Shown in pieces: positions 1 through 9,600 of a stretch of DNA of 64,000 bases; the first letter of the stretch is position 1, and each line of letters opens with the position of its first letter. The position numbers and the translations under genes were made by a program. This DNA comes from Mesaphorura yosii (lineage: Eukaryota; Arthropoda; Collembola; Poduromorpha; Tullbergiidae). The notes below the pieces were generated by a model. That model saw only the letters and a list, made by a program, of their open reading frames with translations. It had not been told where the DNA came from and searched no databases. The DNA is taken from contig WIXG01000135.1 of the NCBI GenBank assembly GCA_009869945.1, positions 62,001 to 126,000 of the forward strand, in the 5' to 3' direction.

Positions 1-167
1 TGAAAATGATGGTCGGGAACAATCTGAAAGACACCCAGCTTCAGCAGATCGTTGACAAAACAATACTGTTCGCTGACAAAGATGAAGATGGAAAGATCTC
101 ATTTCAAGAGTTCTGTCAGGTCGTGGGCAACACTGACATTCATAAGAAGATGGTTGTGGATGTTTAA
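1..167 (+). CDS. CanB: Calcineurin subunit B, C-terminal exon (partial)
   Basis: This is the regulatory, calcium-binding subunit of the Ser/Thr phosphatase calcineurin (PP2B). It binds Ca2+ through EF hands and activates the catalytic A subunit in the cytosol. The window opens inside the exon: the first complete codon is at position 3 and the stop TAA is at 165-167, giving 54 residues. They begin [20 protein letters not shown] and contain the fourth EF-hand loop ([12 protein letters not shown], with D, D, D, K, S and E at loop positions 1, 3, 5, 7, 9 and 12). They end in the diagnostic calcineurin B tail [10 protein letters not shown]. From my knowledge of the family, identity to vertebrate CNB is very high over this stretch. 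The rest of the gene lies off the left edge. The gene runs tail-to-tail with RpS4. Confidence 0.95.
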   Translation, partial: KMMVGNNLKDTQLQQIVDKTILFADKDEDGKISFQEFCQVVGNTDIHKKMVVDV

Positions 168-698
168 AGTGCAGACCTGTTTTAACCGAGCATTATTATG
201 TTATGAGATGAACTTCATTTAACATAACGATTATAAGCTGATAAGCTATTGCCCTTAATGAAACATTTAGGCTTTAAGTGAACTTAAATATGGTACAATC
301 TTTTACCCGTCACTACTTGCTGGCTCTTTATCATCAAATATTCAAGCACCTTAATTATTCCTTGCGACACTAAATATTAACGCGATATCGCTCGTTCTAA
401 TGATAATTGCTTGCATTGTTTACATTTCACTTTAAACACTTTTTCAGCTATTAATATTGCTATTGTTATTGAGTACCCAACACTTCACTGTGTGAATGTG
501 TTCCTTGGAATAATGCTTAACCATTTTCGCGAATGTACGTCTCGTCTTAAGTCCAATAATAGATTTATATGATTGAAACCCTAGATTCATTTTAAAAGAG
601 GTTGTCCAACCCGATATGAATATTCGCTATGTATTTCGATCCGTACCACAAGCGTGTGGTTGTAATATCAATTATCGATTGTCAAAGAAGATCCATGG

Positions 699-704
699 AA
701 TAAA
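699..704 (+). terminator. Poly(A) signal AATAAA, calcineurin B
   Basis: A perfect AATAAA hexamer lies about 530 bases after the calcineurin B stop codon, on the same strand. It is the best candidate cleavage signal for that transcript. Confidence 0.55.
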
Positions 705-741
705 AAAACTACCACCGAATAATTTATACATAAACGATTTT

Positions 742-747
742 TTTATT
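742..747 (-). terminator. Poly(A) signal AATAAA, RpS4
   Basis: TTTATT on the + strand is AATAAA on the minus strand, 62 bases after the RpS4 stop codon. This spacing is normal for a ribosomal-protein gene with a short 3' UTR. Confidence 0.7.
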
Positions 748-808
748 CTATCTTTTCAAACCTCAACATCTTTCCATGTAAAAACATAACGTTATATGTT
801 AAACAGAT

Positions 809-2463
809 TTATGCTGCAGCTTTTGCGGCAATTCTCTTGTTTCGTTCATCCGCAATGGAAAGCTTAACACCCTTGCCCTTTGGAAGCGAAACTTGTGGTT
901 TGTTGCCTTTCCCAATGATGAAGACGTAGTTCAACCTGAAAGAAATTAAGGAATCCAAAATGTAATCAAGGTAAAAATTGTAGCAGTCAGAAGTTTTGAA
1001 GCCGGAAAAACAGCATGAAATGCAGAATTGCATGAACTTTGCTCATGCAATTCTAACATTTGTTAACCCTCTTGGTAATGCATCAAACATACTCGTATAA
1101 TGTAAAATGCGACCGTTGAGAGGTGATTTACTTTTTGCCAACTTTGACCCAATTGCGAAAACGAAGATTTTACATGGGCTTCGATATGGCAAAATCGCAC
1201 AATAATGTTAAGGCTACTCACCTAGTCGCAAAAACGTGTCCAACTGAATCCTTAATGTGGACAATGTCGAAGGAACCAGGGTGTCGTTCGCGGCTCACCA
1301 CAGTTCCAACACGACCCAAGTTCCTCCCACCCGTAATCATGCAGAGGTTGCCTACGCATAAATAAAGTTGTTGAGGTTAATAGGTTAAACTACGGAATAG
1401 TTCGTTTACGGATTACGTTTAGGCCTTAGTCTCTTACCGGAATCAAATTTGATGTAGTCTAAAATTTTGCCCGTTGCAATGTCTACATGAACCGTATCGT
1501 GGACCTTGATGAGTGGATCCGGATAACGAATAGTACGGCCATCGTTTGTTACTAAGAATGGAACACCCTTCGGACCAACCTGAACTTGCTTAACCTTGCA
1601 GAGCTTGTACTATGAAAAAAATAAGGAAACGCATTGCAAATGAGATGAACGAAAAGGGAGGAGGACATATTGTGTGAAAGGGCCCATTTTTCATGAACTA
1701 AACTTAATCAGGAAAAATTGCAATCACGGATAATCATTGGATTATGCCTGAATATCTTCATCATCTTAATCAGTTAGCCAGATCTTATAGCATAACATAA
1801 AAGATCACTTGTTAGTTTACCTTCGCCTCGTCAGCTGTAATTCTATGGATGGTAAATCTTCCCTTCACATCGTAGATAAGACGAAAGTTTTCGTTTGTCT
1901 TTTCAATTTGGATAACATCTACAAAAATGAACGACAGCTTATATGGACCGAACTTAATTCTTAACAATTTCCAATTCATGCACATACCCATAAATCCTGC
2001 TGGGTAAGTTGGATCTGTTCTAACTTTGCCGTCCACCTTGATGAGTCTTTGCATAACGATCTTCATAACCTCCGCTTTCGTCAAGGCATACTTCAGCCTA
2101 TTTCTAAGGAAGATCACTAATGGAAGCGATTCCCTCAGTTTGTGTGGTCCGGTGCTCGGTCTTGGAGCGTACACACCACCCAGCTTGTCCAACATCCATG
2201 CCTTAGGCGCGTTAAGACGCTTAAGATGCTTCTTTGGGCCACGGGCCTAGAATAAACAGATAACAATATCAGAATCAGTACCGAGACGATCATTTGGGGC
2301 CAACTACCAGTCAAAATGGACGTTTTAATGGCTATGTAAATGCCATGTGGTTAGTCGGTTCAATAAATTACAGCACACAAGGCTCTGGTTAAAATCTCAG
2401 CGTAAAATAGTTGCACATGAGTTAGCGAGGCTACTAAATGAGACTTCTGGAATGACTTACCAT
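809..2463 (-). CDS. RpS4: 40S ribosomal protein S4 (eS4), six coding exons
   Basis: eS4 is a structural protein of the small ribosomal subunit. I read the minus-strand exons as 2463-2461 (ATG only), 2246-1988, 1918-1821, 1609-1438, 1351-1222 and 935-809 (stop TAA at 811-809). All junctions are GT-AG and in phase, and they add up to 262 residues, against about 263 in other animals. Diagnostic stretches are [20 protein letters not shown] at the N-terminus, [13 protein letters not shown], the S4 RNA-binding region ([15 protein letters not shown]), the central region around [34 protein letters not shown] (KOW region) and the tail [19 protein letters not shown]. The initiator ATG is separated from the rest by an intron that starts immediately after it (ATG|GTAAGT), so no long open frame reaches the true start. 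The promoter is probably in the interval shared with the divergent export-adaptor gene. Confidence 0.96.
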
Positions 2464-3228
2464 GATAGCAATTAGTTCCGATCACTGATTAACTCTTATA
2501 AAGTTGATGAATTTTAACCACGTTGAAAAAGCCGGATAGGCGACCCAATGCTTTCGACCACTCCACACTTGACTTGCAGTCCTTATGTTGTGCATGGGAT
2601 CAATGGCGAGAGTTGAGCACGCTGTCGCTCTCGCAAATCCAAGCATACGGCATACGGCTGGGTTTTGCATGCGTCCAGTTATGCAAAGCCTATTCTTAAA
2701 CTGTGCATTCCGACGAGACAGCCTTGAATGTGAACGCAGAGATGGCGGTTGAGACTCCTTTGGGGTCATGCGCCAGAGTACTGTTATTGCATTAACTTTT
2801 GAAAGAATCTGTTTATGGTTGCGTAGGTAAAAGTCGTCTTGTTCGTCGTCGGGAGAGAAAAAGGAAAGAAGTTGAAGTTGGAGTTTAGAATTCGCTGAGT
2901 TCAGGAAAACCAAGATTCACGTTCGAAGAATTTGAAGCTGGACTGAGGGTGTTGCCGAGTCGAGTTTTGCAGTTTTGGGTTTCCATTATTTAAGTTTGGT
3001 CAATCTAAATCCACAATCTGAGGTGAATAACGTTCCAACGAAGAACACACTGGAAGAGGAATGTATACTTGAGTTCGATTTTAATTTTGAAAGGTAAGAT
3101 TTGACCAGATCTAATTAGATTTGACTTAGAGTTTGGATGATTAATATACGGATCTGTTTATGAACAGAATTTAGTTTCCGTCTGTTGAATACATCCAAGG
3201 GAGGTCCAAAGACATTGAGGATTCAACG
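2464..3228. promoter_or_regulatory. Divergent promoter interval between RpS4 (-) and UIF-like gene (+)
   Basis: These 765 bases separate the RpS4 start codon from the start codon of the export-adaptor gene on the other strand, so they must hold both 5' UTRs and probably a shared promoter. A 143-codon minus-strand open frame at 2482-2913 overlaps it, but the frame is low in conserved character and looks fortuitous. A purine run at 2850-2880 is a pyrimidine tract on the RpS4 strand, as expected for a TOP-type transcription start, but its distance from the ATG makes this uncertain. Confidence 0.5.
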
Positions 3229-4898
3229 ATGGCTGACACTGTATCAATGTCATTAGGTAAGAATTCAGCCTGTCCCGTCGCAGCACTCAATGCAGGAAGT
3301 GACAGCATCGTAGGCTGCAAATAATAAATTTGATGTATCCCATAATAGATGACTACATAAAGCAAAAGAAGATTCGACGACCTGGAAATCCAAATAAGAA
3401 AGTCGCCGTCAAGACTAAAAGAGGCCGTGCTGGAGTAGGTGTAAAAACTAAGAGATTACAAGGGAACGCGAAACTTCGAGTCTCAGCTAAAAAGGCGACT
3501 GGCGGTGGTCTTCGTCGAGGAGGACGGGGACGAGGTGCTGGTGTAAGTGATTACTATATTGCACACCTTGTTAATTGATAGACAATGGCTGAATATAACT
3601 ACTCATTCACCAGGTGAAGCGAAGTAACAAAAAGAGGCGCACACTTATTTACCGGACAAGCGGGTTTAGGTATTTCAATGTAAGCAATGTGATTTTTATT
3701 TTTAATTCTGAAGCATTAGCATTAGGTTGATTTGATTTTCATTTCGGGGTAAAGTGTAACCTTTTATTAAGGCCTACTTTTGAATGATTAGAGTCAGAAT
3801 GTTGCCGCAAGCAGCTACAAGCGAAGTGGCTTGGTGAGAAGCACAAGAGGTCGTGGAGGACGCTTATCATTGGCAGCCAGGCGCCAACTCCTTCAGCAAT
3901 CACTTCAGCCAGGTGCTGGCCAGGTCGGAAGAAACTTGCAACAAATACGCGCAGGTGCCAAGAAAAGAGGACTGGCTATAAGAAATAACAGAGCCAAGAG
4001 CAGATTAATGGTTGTGGCGCAACAACGCCTGAAGAAAGCGAGGGCTCTTTTGGCTACTCGCCGTAGGATTCTTGGGGCAAACTCAGTTGTAAGCACTCAG
4101 GAGAGGAGAATTATTTTGAGCTGATAATTTAATTGACGCTTTCTTAACCTAAGGCTGCTACGTCTACTGTCTCGGGTCGCATCCTCTTCAGTAAATTCGG
4201 GCTTCTCACCACACAGAAAAGGAATGTCCAGTCAAGCAAGATTAACATTCAACAGAAAATTCAACGAGCCCAAATTGCTCGAGGGCAACTTCGTCAACCA
4301 CTGTAAGTTTTATTCCAAGTATGGAGTCATTTTATGTGGCCAGAAGAAGAGAGACTTGAAGATAAGGTTTACTGAACTTTTTGACCGTAGCCCTGCCCCT
4401 CAAATATCCACCCGCCCACGACAACCTGCTGGAAATCGAAACCGTGCGTCTGCGATTTTATACTCTCCAGCACCCAGAAGCTATCGTGAATCAACAGTAG
4501 ATTTCGCACCTCCATCATTCTACTCTGGCGGTGCAGCGGGTCTCTTGTATTCAGATCGAATGCTGAGTAATGTCCCTCCGCCTCATAGCAGACAGATGTT
4601 CGTCGACGATGATGATTGGGTTCAGAGGCAGAGAAGAATTGCGAATACTAGCTACAGCAGCGCAGAACGCTTCGGCAGACAAGGTTCAGTTATGTCTGGA
4701 CGGTTTCAACAAGAGGAGCCTCGCCTATCACCATCATATCTCAACCCTGAGATACAGAACCGAATCTCACATATTCAACAAGCGGGAAGACGACGCCGAG
4801 AGGAACCTGACAGGTCTCTTGTCATTCCTGACTACAGAGGACCTGTTTCTAGCTCTCGAATGTTGCTGGGTGAAAGATTCAAGAGGTTGCAACGCTGA
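3229..4898 (+). CDS. UAP56-binding mRNA-export adaptor, UIF/FYTTD1-like, six exons
   Basis: This is a predicted nuclear mRNA-export adaptor that would dock on the DEAD-box helicase UAP56/DDX39B and pass mRNA to the NXF1 export receptor. I read exons 3229-3256, 3349-3542, 3614-3679, 3798-4088 (acceptor could be 6 bases earlier), 4154-4302 and 4391-4898, all GT-AG and in phase, giving 411 residues. The N-terminus MADTVSMSLDDYIKQKKIRR contains the UAP56-binding motif (xxMSLDDxIK) known from ALYREF and UIF. It is followed by a very basic, RG/RGG-rich region (about residues 60-110) and a basic glutamine-rich helix-prone segment. The extreme C-terminus MLLGERFKRLQR resembles the SLNERF-type motif of CHTOP and UIF. 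There is no RRM, which argues against ALYREF and SKAR/POLDIP3. The family assignment rests on motifs and composition, not on a full alignment. Intron 1 splits the codon for the first Asp of the UAP56 motif. Confidence 0.75.
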
Positions 4899-5401
4899 AA
4901 GCCAATAGCTAATAACGGTAACGGTGACGTACTCTAATGGCTCTAACTAGGACCCAGAACGATGTTGCATAAGTTCTTGCGAATAATTAACCACGGCCAC
5001 CTTTTGCGTTAAATGTAATAGTACTCTAGTTCTATAAACTGTCCAAAATGAATTGAATGACGTATGAACGTAACTTTTGAACTAGCAATTAATTAAACAG
5101 GTATACGCTGTTCGTGTTAGTCGTGTTTATACAACTGTTTTATCTCTAGTGGTCTTGGCTCTTTTGATTTAAGGCATTCTGGAAACGAAGAAAGGCATCC
5201 CGCGGCGTGTGTAGGATAGAGTAGGAACTAGGATTAAAGCAAGATTCGAGAGCAGAACAAAGTTACAAATTGTAACTAGTGAACATTATACTGGAGTTCA
5301 TGTATACTATAGTTTCGTGTGTTGCCTTTAAAATTAAGGTAGTGACGGACCCAAAGAGCTAAAGGTACATACAACAAGAAACAACTTTACTTAGCAATGT
5401 A

Positions 5402-5407
5402 TTTATT
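5402..5407 (-). terminator. Poly(A) signal AATAAA, EMC6
   Basis: TTTATT on the + strand is AATAAA on the EMC6 strand, about 220 bases after the EMC6 stop. It is the only canonical hexamer I noticed downstream of EMC6 before the adaptor gene's coding sequence. Confidence 0.55.
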
Positions 5408-5486
5408 CAGTTTCGCAGTGGATTCGTACACATTTTCTCAACCGTGCTAACTTATTTTACAAAGTTTATGAATACTTGAATACAGT

Positions 5487-5492
5487 AATAAA
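5487..5492 (+). terminator. Poly(A) signal AATAAA, UIF-like gene (distal candidate)
   Basis: A perfect AATAAA lies about 590 bases after the adaptor stop codon. An earlier ATTAAA near 5092 is a weaker alternative. Use of this distal signal would make the transcript overlap the EMC6 3' UTR. Confidence 0.4.
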
Positions 5493-5628
5493 TATGACAT
5501 TTACTTGAGTGAGAAGTTTACATTTGACATTTCATCTAAGTTCTAAAGCAAGCATTCACAAATCGCAGAGGCTTGAGCACTGACTGGAACTGGAATGCGC
5601 TTACGTGTGCAGCCCTTCATAGTCATAT

Positions 5629-5982
5629 TCAGTAGACATGTACCATTCCATACGCAAATACCCAGCATAGAATATACGTGAACAATCCTCCGAAGAATCC
5701 ATTGGTTAATAAGGCTCTTCTCGACGTGAAGTATCGCTCGTAGTGCGTGCCAGCTTTAGCAATCAAGATTAGCCAAAGTCCAAATACTGCAACAAGGTAA
5801 AAGGCGAACCCATAAAGTCCGGTGAGGCCAAGAATTCCAGCACCCAGTCCACTAATTACAGCTGACCACGTCCGGCAATATTCAACAACTGAGGCGTTGT
5901 GTCTGATTGCACCTTCGTTGAACACACGAACTTCACTTGGCCCATTGGCTTTCTGAACAGTGACTGCTCTTGCTCTTTGCAT
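5629..5982 (-). CDS. EMC6: ER membrane protein complex subunit 6 (EMC6)
   Basis: EMC6 is a core membrane subunit of the EMC insertase, which inserts weakly hydrophobic and tail-anchored segments into the ER membrane. The frame is intact (117 residues, stop TGA at 5631-5629; the family is about 110). It contains the invariant blocks VVEYCRTWSAVISGLGAGIL and LGLTGLYGFAFYL, the second and third hydrophobic spans (AVFGLWLILIAKAG and GGLFTYILCWVFAYGMVHVY), and the hallmark C-terminus YGMVHVY. The N-terminal tail is slightly longer than in vertebrates. The ATG at 5982 is the only in-frame start before the conserved region. The coding region has no intron, but a 73-base intron with good splice sites sits just upstream in the 5' UTR. 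Confidence 0.96.
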   Translation of the reverse strand: MQRARAVTVQKANGPSEVRVFNEGAIRHNASVVEYCRTWSAVISGLGAGILGLTGLYGFAFYLVAVFGLWLILIAKAGTHYERYFTSRRALLTNGFFGGLFTYILCWVFAYGMVHVY

Positions 5983-6013
5983 GTTGGATGATGCACCGGT
6001 TATCGGTTAGTTG

Positions 6014-6086
6014 CTGAAGAAAATTAACGATTCGATTAATTCTCACATTGCCGACAAGTCATATAGAGTTTTGCTCGAAACCTTAC
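6014..6086 (-). other. EMC6: 5'-UTR intron of EMC6
   Basis: On the minus strand the donor AAAG|GTAAGG (GT at 6086-6085) and the acceptor TTTTCTTCAG (AG at 6015-6014) bracket 73 bases, with the start codon 32 bases after the acceptor. This places a non-coding first exon upstream of 6087. It is predicted from splice signals only. Confidence 0.55.
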
Positions 6087-6272
6087 CTTTAGCTTTTTGG
6101 AGAAGCTTGCGATGCGACGTTCTTTAACGTGTGCTCTCAAGTTGAGTGGATAATGTGATGTGGCGGAGTTAATGTTTATGATATCAACGAAATCACTGAA
6201 CTAAATACTGAAAAACAAAGCTGATTTTGCGAAATCCGTATCCGGAAGACTAACACATTCAATTCTTCAAAC

Positions 6273-6521
6273 TCATCTGCTTGAAGATTTTTTCGCATTC
6301 ACATTCCTTGGGTTCGCTATTTTGTGGGAATCGAAAGCGAACTTGTCCAATTCCATGTGCGTTTGTTTCGACAAGAGTTTATCCGTCGTCAACATAACAG
6401 AATAAATATTCAGTTGATTCAGTGATAGGAACACAGATATAATCAACGACTTGACGCCGAAAATCTGAAAAATCTGGAGCCACTGCCCACTCCAATTGCC
6501 ATCTTTACGTGGCGGTGCCAT
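6273..6521 (-). other. Small minus-strand open frame, 82 codons, doubtful gene
   Basis: The frame starts MAPPRKDGNW and ends in a lysine/serine-rich tail. I recognise no family. A second minus-strand frame overlapping it holds a protein-like stretch (RRQVVDYICVPITESTEYL), broken by one TAA before its tail (PKECECEKIFKQMSLKN). That could mean a small gene with an intron I have mis-placed, a decayed gene, or chance. It lies between EMC6 (same strand, downstream) and the start of the Urb2 gene (opposite strand). Confidence 0.2.
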
Positions 6522-6669
6522 CCTGCTCAGGATTCTGCGAACAGATATCGTTTAGTTACACTCCAATCCGGCATGGCTTATTGCAAATTCGTTATATTTT
6601 AGGAAGTCAATAGTTTGTTAAACACTTAGAACTAAGAGGCTATACTATGATAGTGCATTTGATTTGCAT

Positions 6670-9600
6670 ATGAGGCAACAAGATTCGAATTTGGGAAGCA
6701 TGGAGGAGACTGCTGATATTGACCCTCGGCGCAAATCGAAGTCAAAGCGAGGTATGAACTTGAGAACACAAGCCTTATGCAAGTTTCTCTATTCCTACAG
6801 CATACTCAAATGAATTGTATTTTAGAATCTTTAGGAATGGAATCTTCGCCAGTGCCCCCGAAAAGAAACCGCAACAAAAGTGAAGTCCATCATGGTATTG
6901 ATGATCACAGTCGCAGTGATGACGATGACAGTGAATCCAAAGATCGTGCACTTGAATTACGAGAGACTCTATTGCAACTAATCAAAGCATCAGCGCAGAC
7001 AGAAATCAAAGTGTTCGCCTCCACTTCGACGGAAGCAAATGAAGATGATGAAAATGTCGATCTCAGGGAAACAAGCAATTTCCAAACTCTGAGCTCCTAC
7101 CCTGAAGCAATAGGTGAACTTGTCACGATGTTTGACAAACTTAGAAGATTTCCAAAATTAATCGCAAAGTTGTTACGATGCTTTCGGAAGTACATTTTTA
7201 ACGAAGGTGATTTCGATCCTAATTGGAAAGAGGTCGATATGATTGAGTTGTTTCTTCCGCATGAATTTATGAAACGTATTGGCCCTATTTGTGCCACTCT
7301 TCCTGCTGGACAAATGATGGACCTCTTTAAAACGTTCTCCCATAATCTCCATGAAGAATGCATAAAGCCAATTTGCCTATCTCGGGGTAGGTGGAAGAAA
7401 TATTTCTTATTCAGCCATTTTACCAAAGACGATTTTGGTACACCTTGTAAGGACTCAAGGAATTATATTTTCTTTCTAGGAAACGATTGCGTCCGTCATA
7501 TTCATTTCTTGCAAATTGTTACTAGCTTATTGAGGGAATACTTAACTTGCGTTAAAATAGCCGACTACACGGTTGCAGCACCAACAATGGAAAAAGTCTC
7601 GGAAATATTAACAAAAATTTGCGAAGATTGTCTGAAGCCTCTTGGCGAGATTCTGGCTGTATCACAATCAAAGGTATGAATACGAAAACGAGGATATTAA
7701 TTGGCTCACGATGAAGCTAAACGCGTTTTCATTTTCTCTAAATGTTTTCTATTTTCTTTTAGGAAACAGCTCTTCTTCAATCTTTCCTGAACATTGCACT
7801 CATATGGGGCGACTTACATGGATTCTTGATTTACTACAAAAATGATATGTACAAGCAAAATATCAACAGCGCATTCCAGCTGGCAAACTCGAACCCAAGT
7901 GAAACCAACTTGTCATTTCTACATTTTTACATCGGTTCTGAGGAATGGAAGCAGCTTGGTGACGAAATTGAAAGTAATGGCGACAGCAAATGCAAAATAT
8001 TATGGGTGAGTGTAGTCCGCTATCTACCCGCCTAGATTAATCACTACCCCAATGCACTCAAATGGCGGCAGATGACCAAAAATCGTTGCTTTCTTGGAGC
8101 AGTTGCAGTGTTGAGGAGTTAGATTAATTTCTGCTCATTAATTTCATTGCCAGGAAAGCCAAAGCCATTGTTCTTGGGTTTTTGTTATTGGTCGATCCTC
8201 GAGTTAATTACGGTGTCAAGTAGTTAGAGCATCATTAAAAGTAAACGACTCAGTAAAGTCAATCCGTCGTAATGAAATTGATTTGAGTACGAGTAATCAG
8301 ATGAAAGTGTTTTATGGCATAGAGTAATAAGTAAATAAACTTTCATAATTTTTCTAGGCTAAGTTGATGACTCAGAAATTGAAGTATATGACAATACTGG
8401 GAAAGCCGGCCTGCCTTGCAGAAACAATCGACGAAGAAGCACTCCAAGCTCAATTACGTGCTACTGCATCGTACCTCTTGTTTCGTCAAGACTCTTGCGA
8501 ACTCTCGCTGAATGAACTCTACAACCTCACTTCGCAGTGCTTGGATGATACTCAAATCACTGCATTAGTGAACCACGTTGTGAGACATGGGTCCGAAGCA
8601 GAAAATGAAGCCCTGCTGAACAATTCATCGTTTGATTCAAGATTCGAGAGAAGTTTATGCATAGAAACACTTGATTACGTCTTTAATAGATTGAATAAGC
8701 TGAAAGTGCTGCCCAAATGGTGTCGAAAAACATTGACGTATCTCATATTTTCTGATGTCAAGAAAACTGCAATGATTTCCAGTGCCACAAATAACAGTGC
8801 TTCATTATTTAACGACTTCCTCCAAATTGTGAATAGAATCATTGAAGAGATGAGGCAACCTGAATATTACGAAGAGAATCCCGATTTTGTATCAGACGAA
8901 ATTATAGTAACAAAGCTAGAGTTTTTGAATGGCATGTTTTTAGAAGATTATCCGGCTCACCTCAAGACAGTGATTGCGCTATCGTCAATCGTATTTCTTC
9001 TGACTGTAGCCGCTCAGCCTGGAGAAACAGACCATATTCTGAAAACAATTACATCAATACTGTTCCAGGCAACAAGCCAGCCAAAAGGCAATGAAACATT
9101 GTTTGCAGTTTCTTGGACTGGATTGTACAAATGGTTGTGTTCGAATGCGGCCAAGCTCAGGGCCTCCAGTTTAAGAAGCGTGCTACTCGTGATTCTGCAA
9201 AATGTTTACATGTCAGCAAAATCTATAAGTGAGTTTATGAGCACCGCAACGGATGAAAGTTTCTCCATAGATTCACCAATGACCCCGGTTTATCTAGTAA
9301 CATTGGAGTTCCTACTGAAGGTAAGTACGAGTGTAATCTTTACCTTGGTTTGCTTTGAGCATTTTAAGCAGTCAAGAATAGATTCGCCAAGCTCGCTCCA
9401 TTTATACGCGCGTTTGTTCTCAATCTGTACCCTACGTTTGTCAGCGACAAGACAATTAATTATCTGACGTAATTACTAGGAAATTCCTGTCAGCATTCAA
9501 GCCAAGTCGAAACTAACACCACAATTACAAGACCACATAAGAAAATTAACTCAGTCGGTGGTGAAGGCGTTGAAAAAATCATCTTCGAGTACGAGCAAAC

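Larger units (their letters stand above)
168..808. other. 3' intergenic/UTR interval between calcineurin B and RpS4
   Basis: No coding sequence is supported here. The interval is AT-rich and holds the 3' UTRs of the two convergent genes. A poly(A) signal on each strand lies close to the midpoint, so the transcripts probably end within a few bases of each other. Confidence 0.7.
4899..5628. other. Convergent 3' interval between UIF-like gene and EMC6
   Basis: No coding sequence is seen. The interval holds both 3' UTRs. ATTAAA at about 5092-5097 and AATAAA at 5487-5492 could serve the + gene, and AATAAA on the minus strand at 5402-5407 could serve EMC6. Confidence 0.6.
5983..6669. promoter_or_regulatory. 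Divergent promoter interval between EMC6 (-) and Urb2-like gene (+)
   Basis: These 687 bases separate two head-to-head start codons. They include the EMC6 5' UTR with its intron and the doubtful small open frame. Some part must drive both genes. I see no clear TATA element. Confidence 0.5.

Noticed and set aside
2482..2913. 143-codon minus-strand frame upstream of RpS4
   Set aside because: It sits in the expected 5' UTR/promoter of RpS4, has no conserved character and is not in frame with the RpS4 product.
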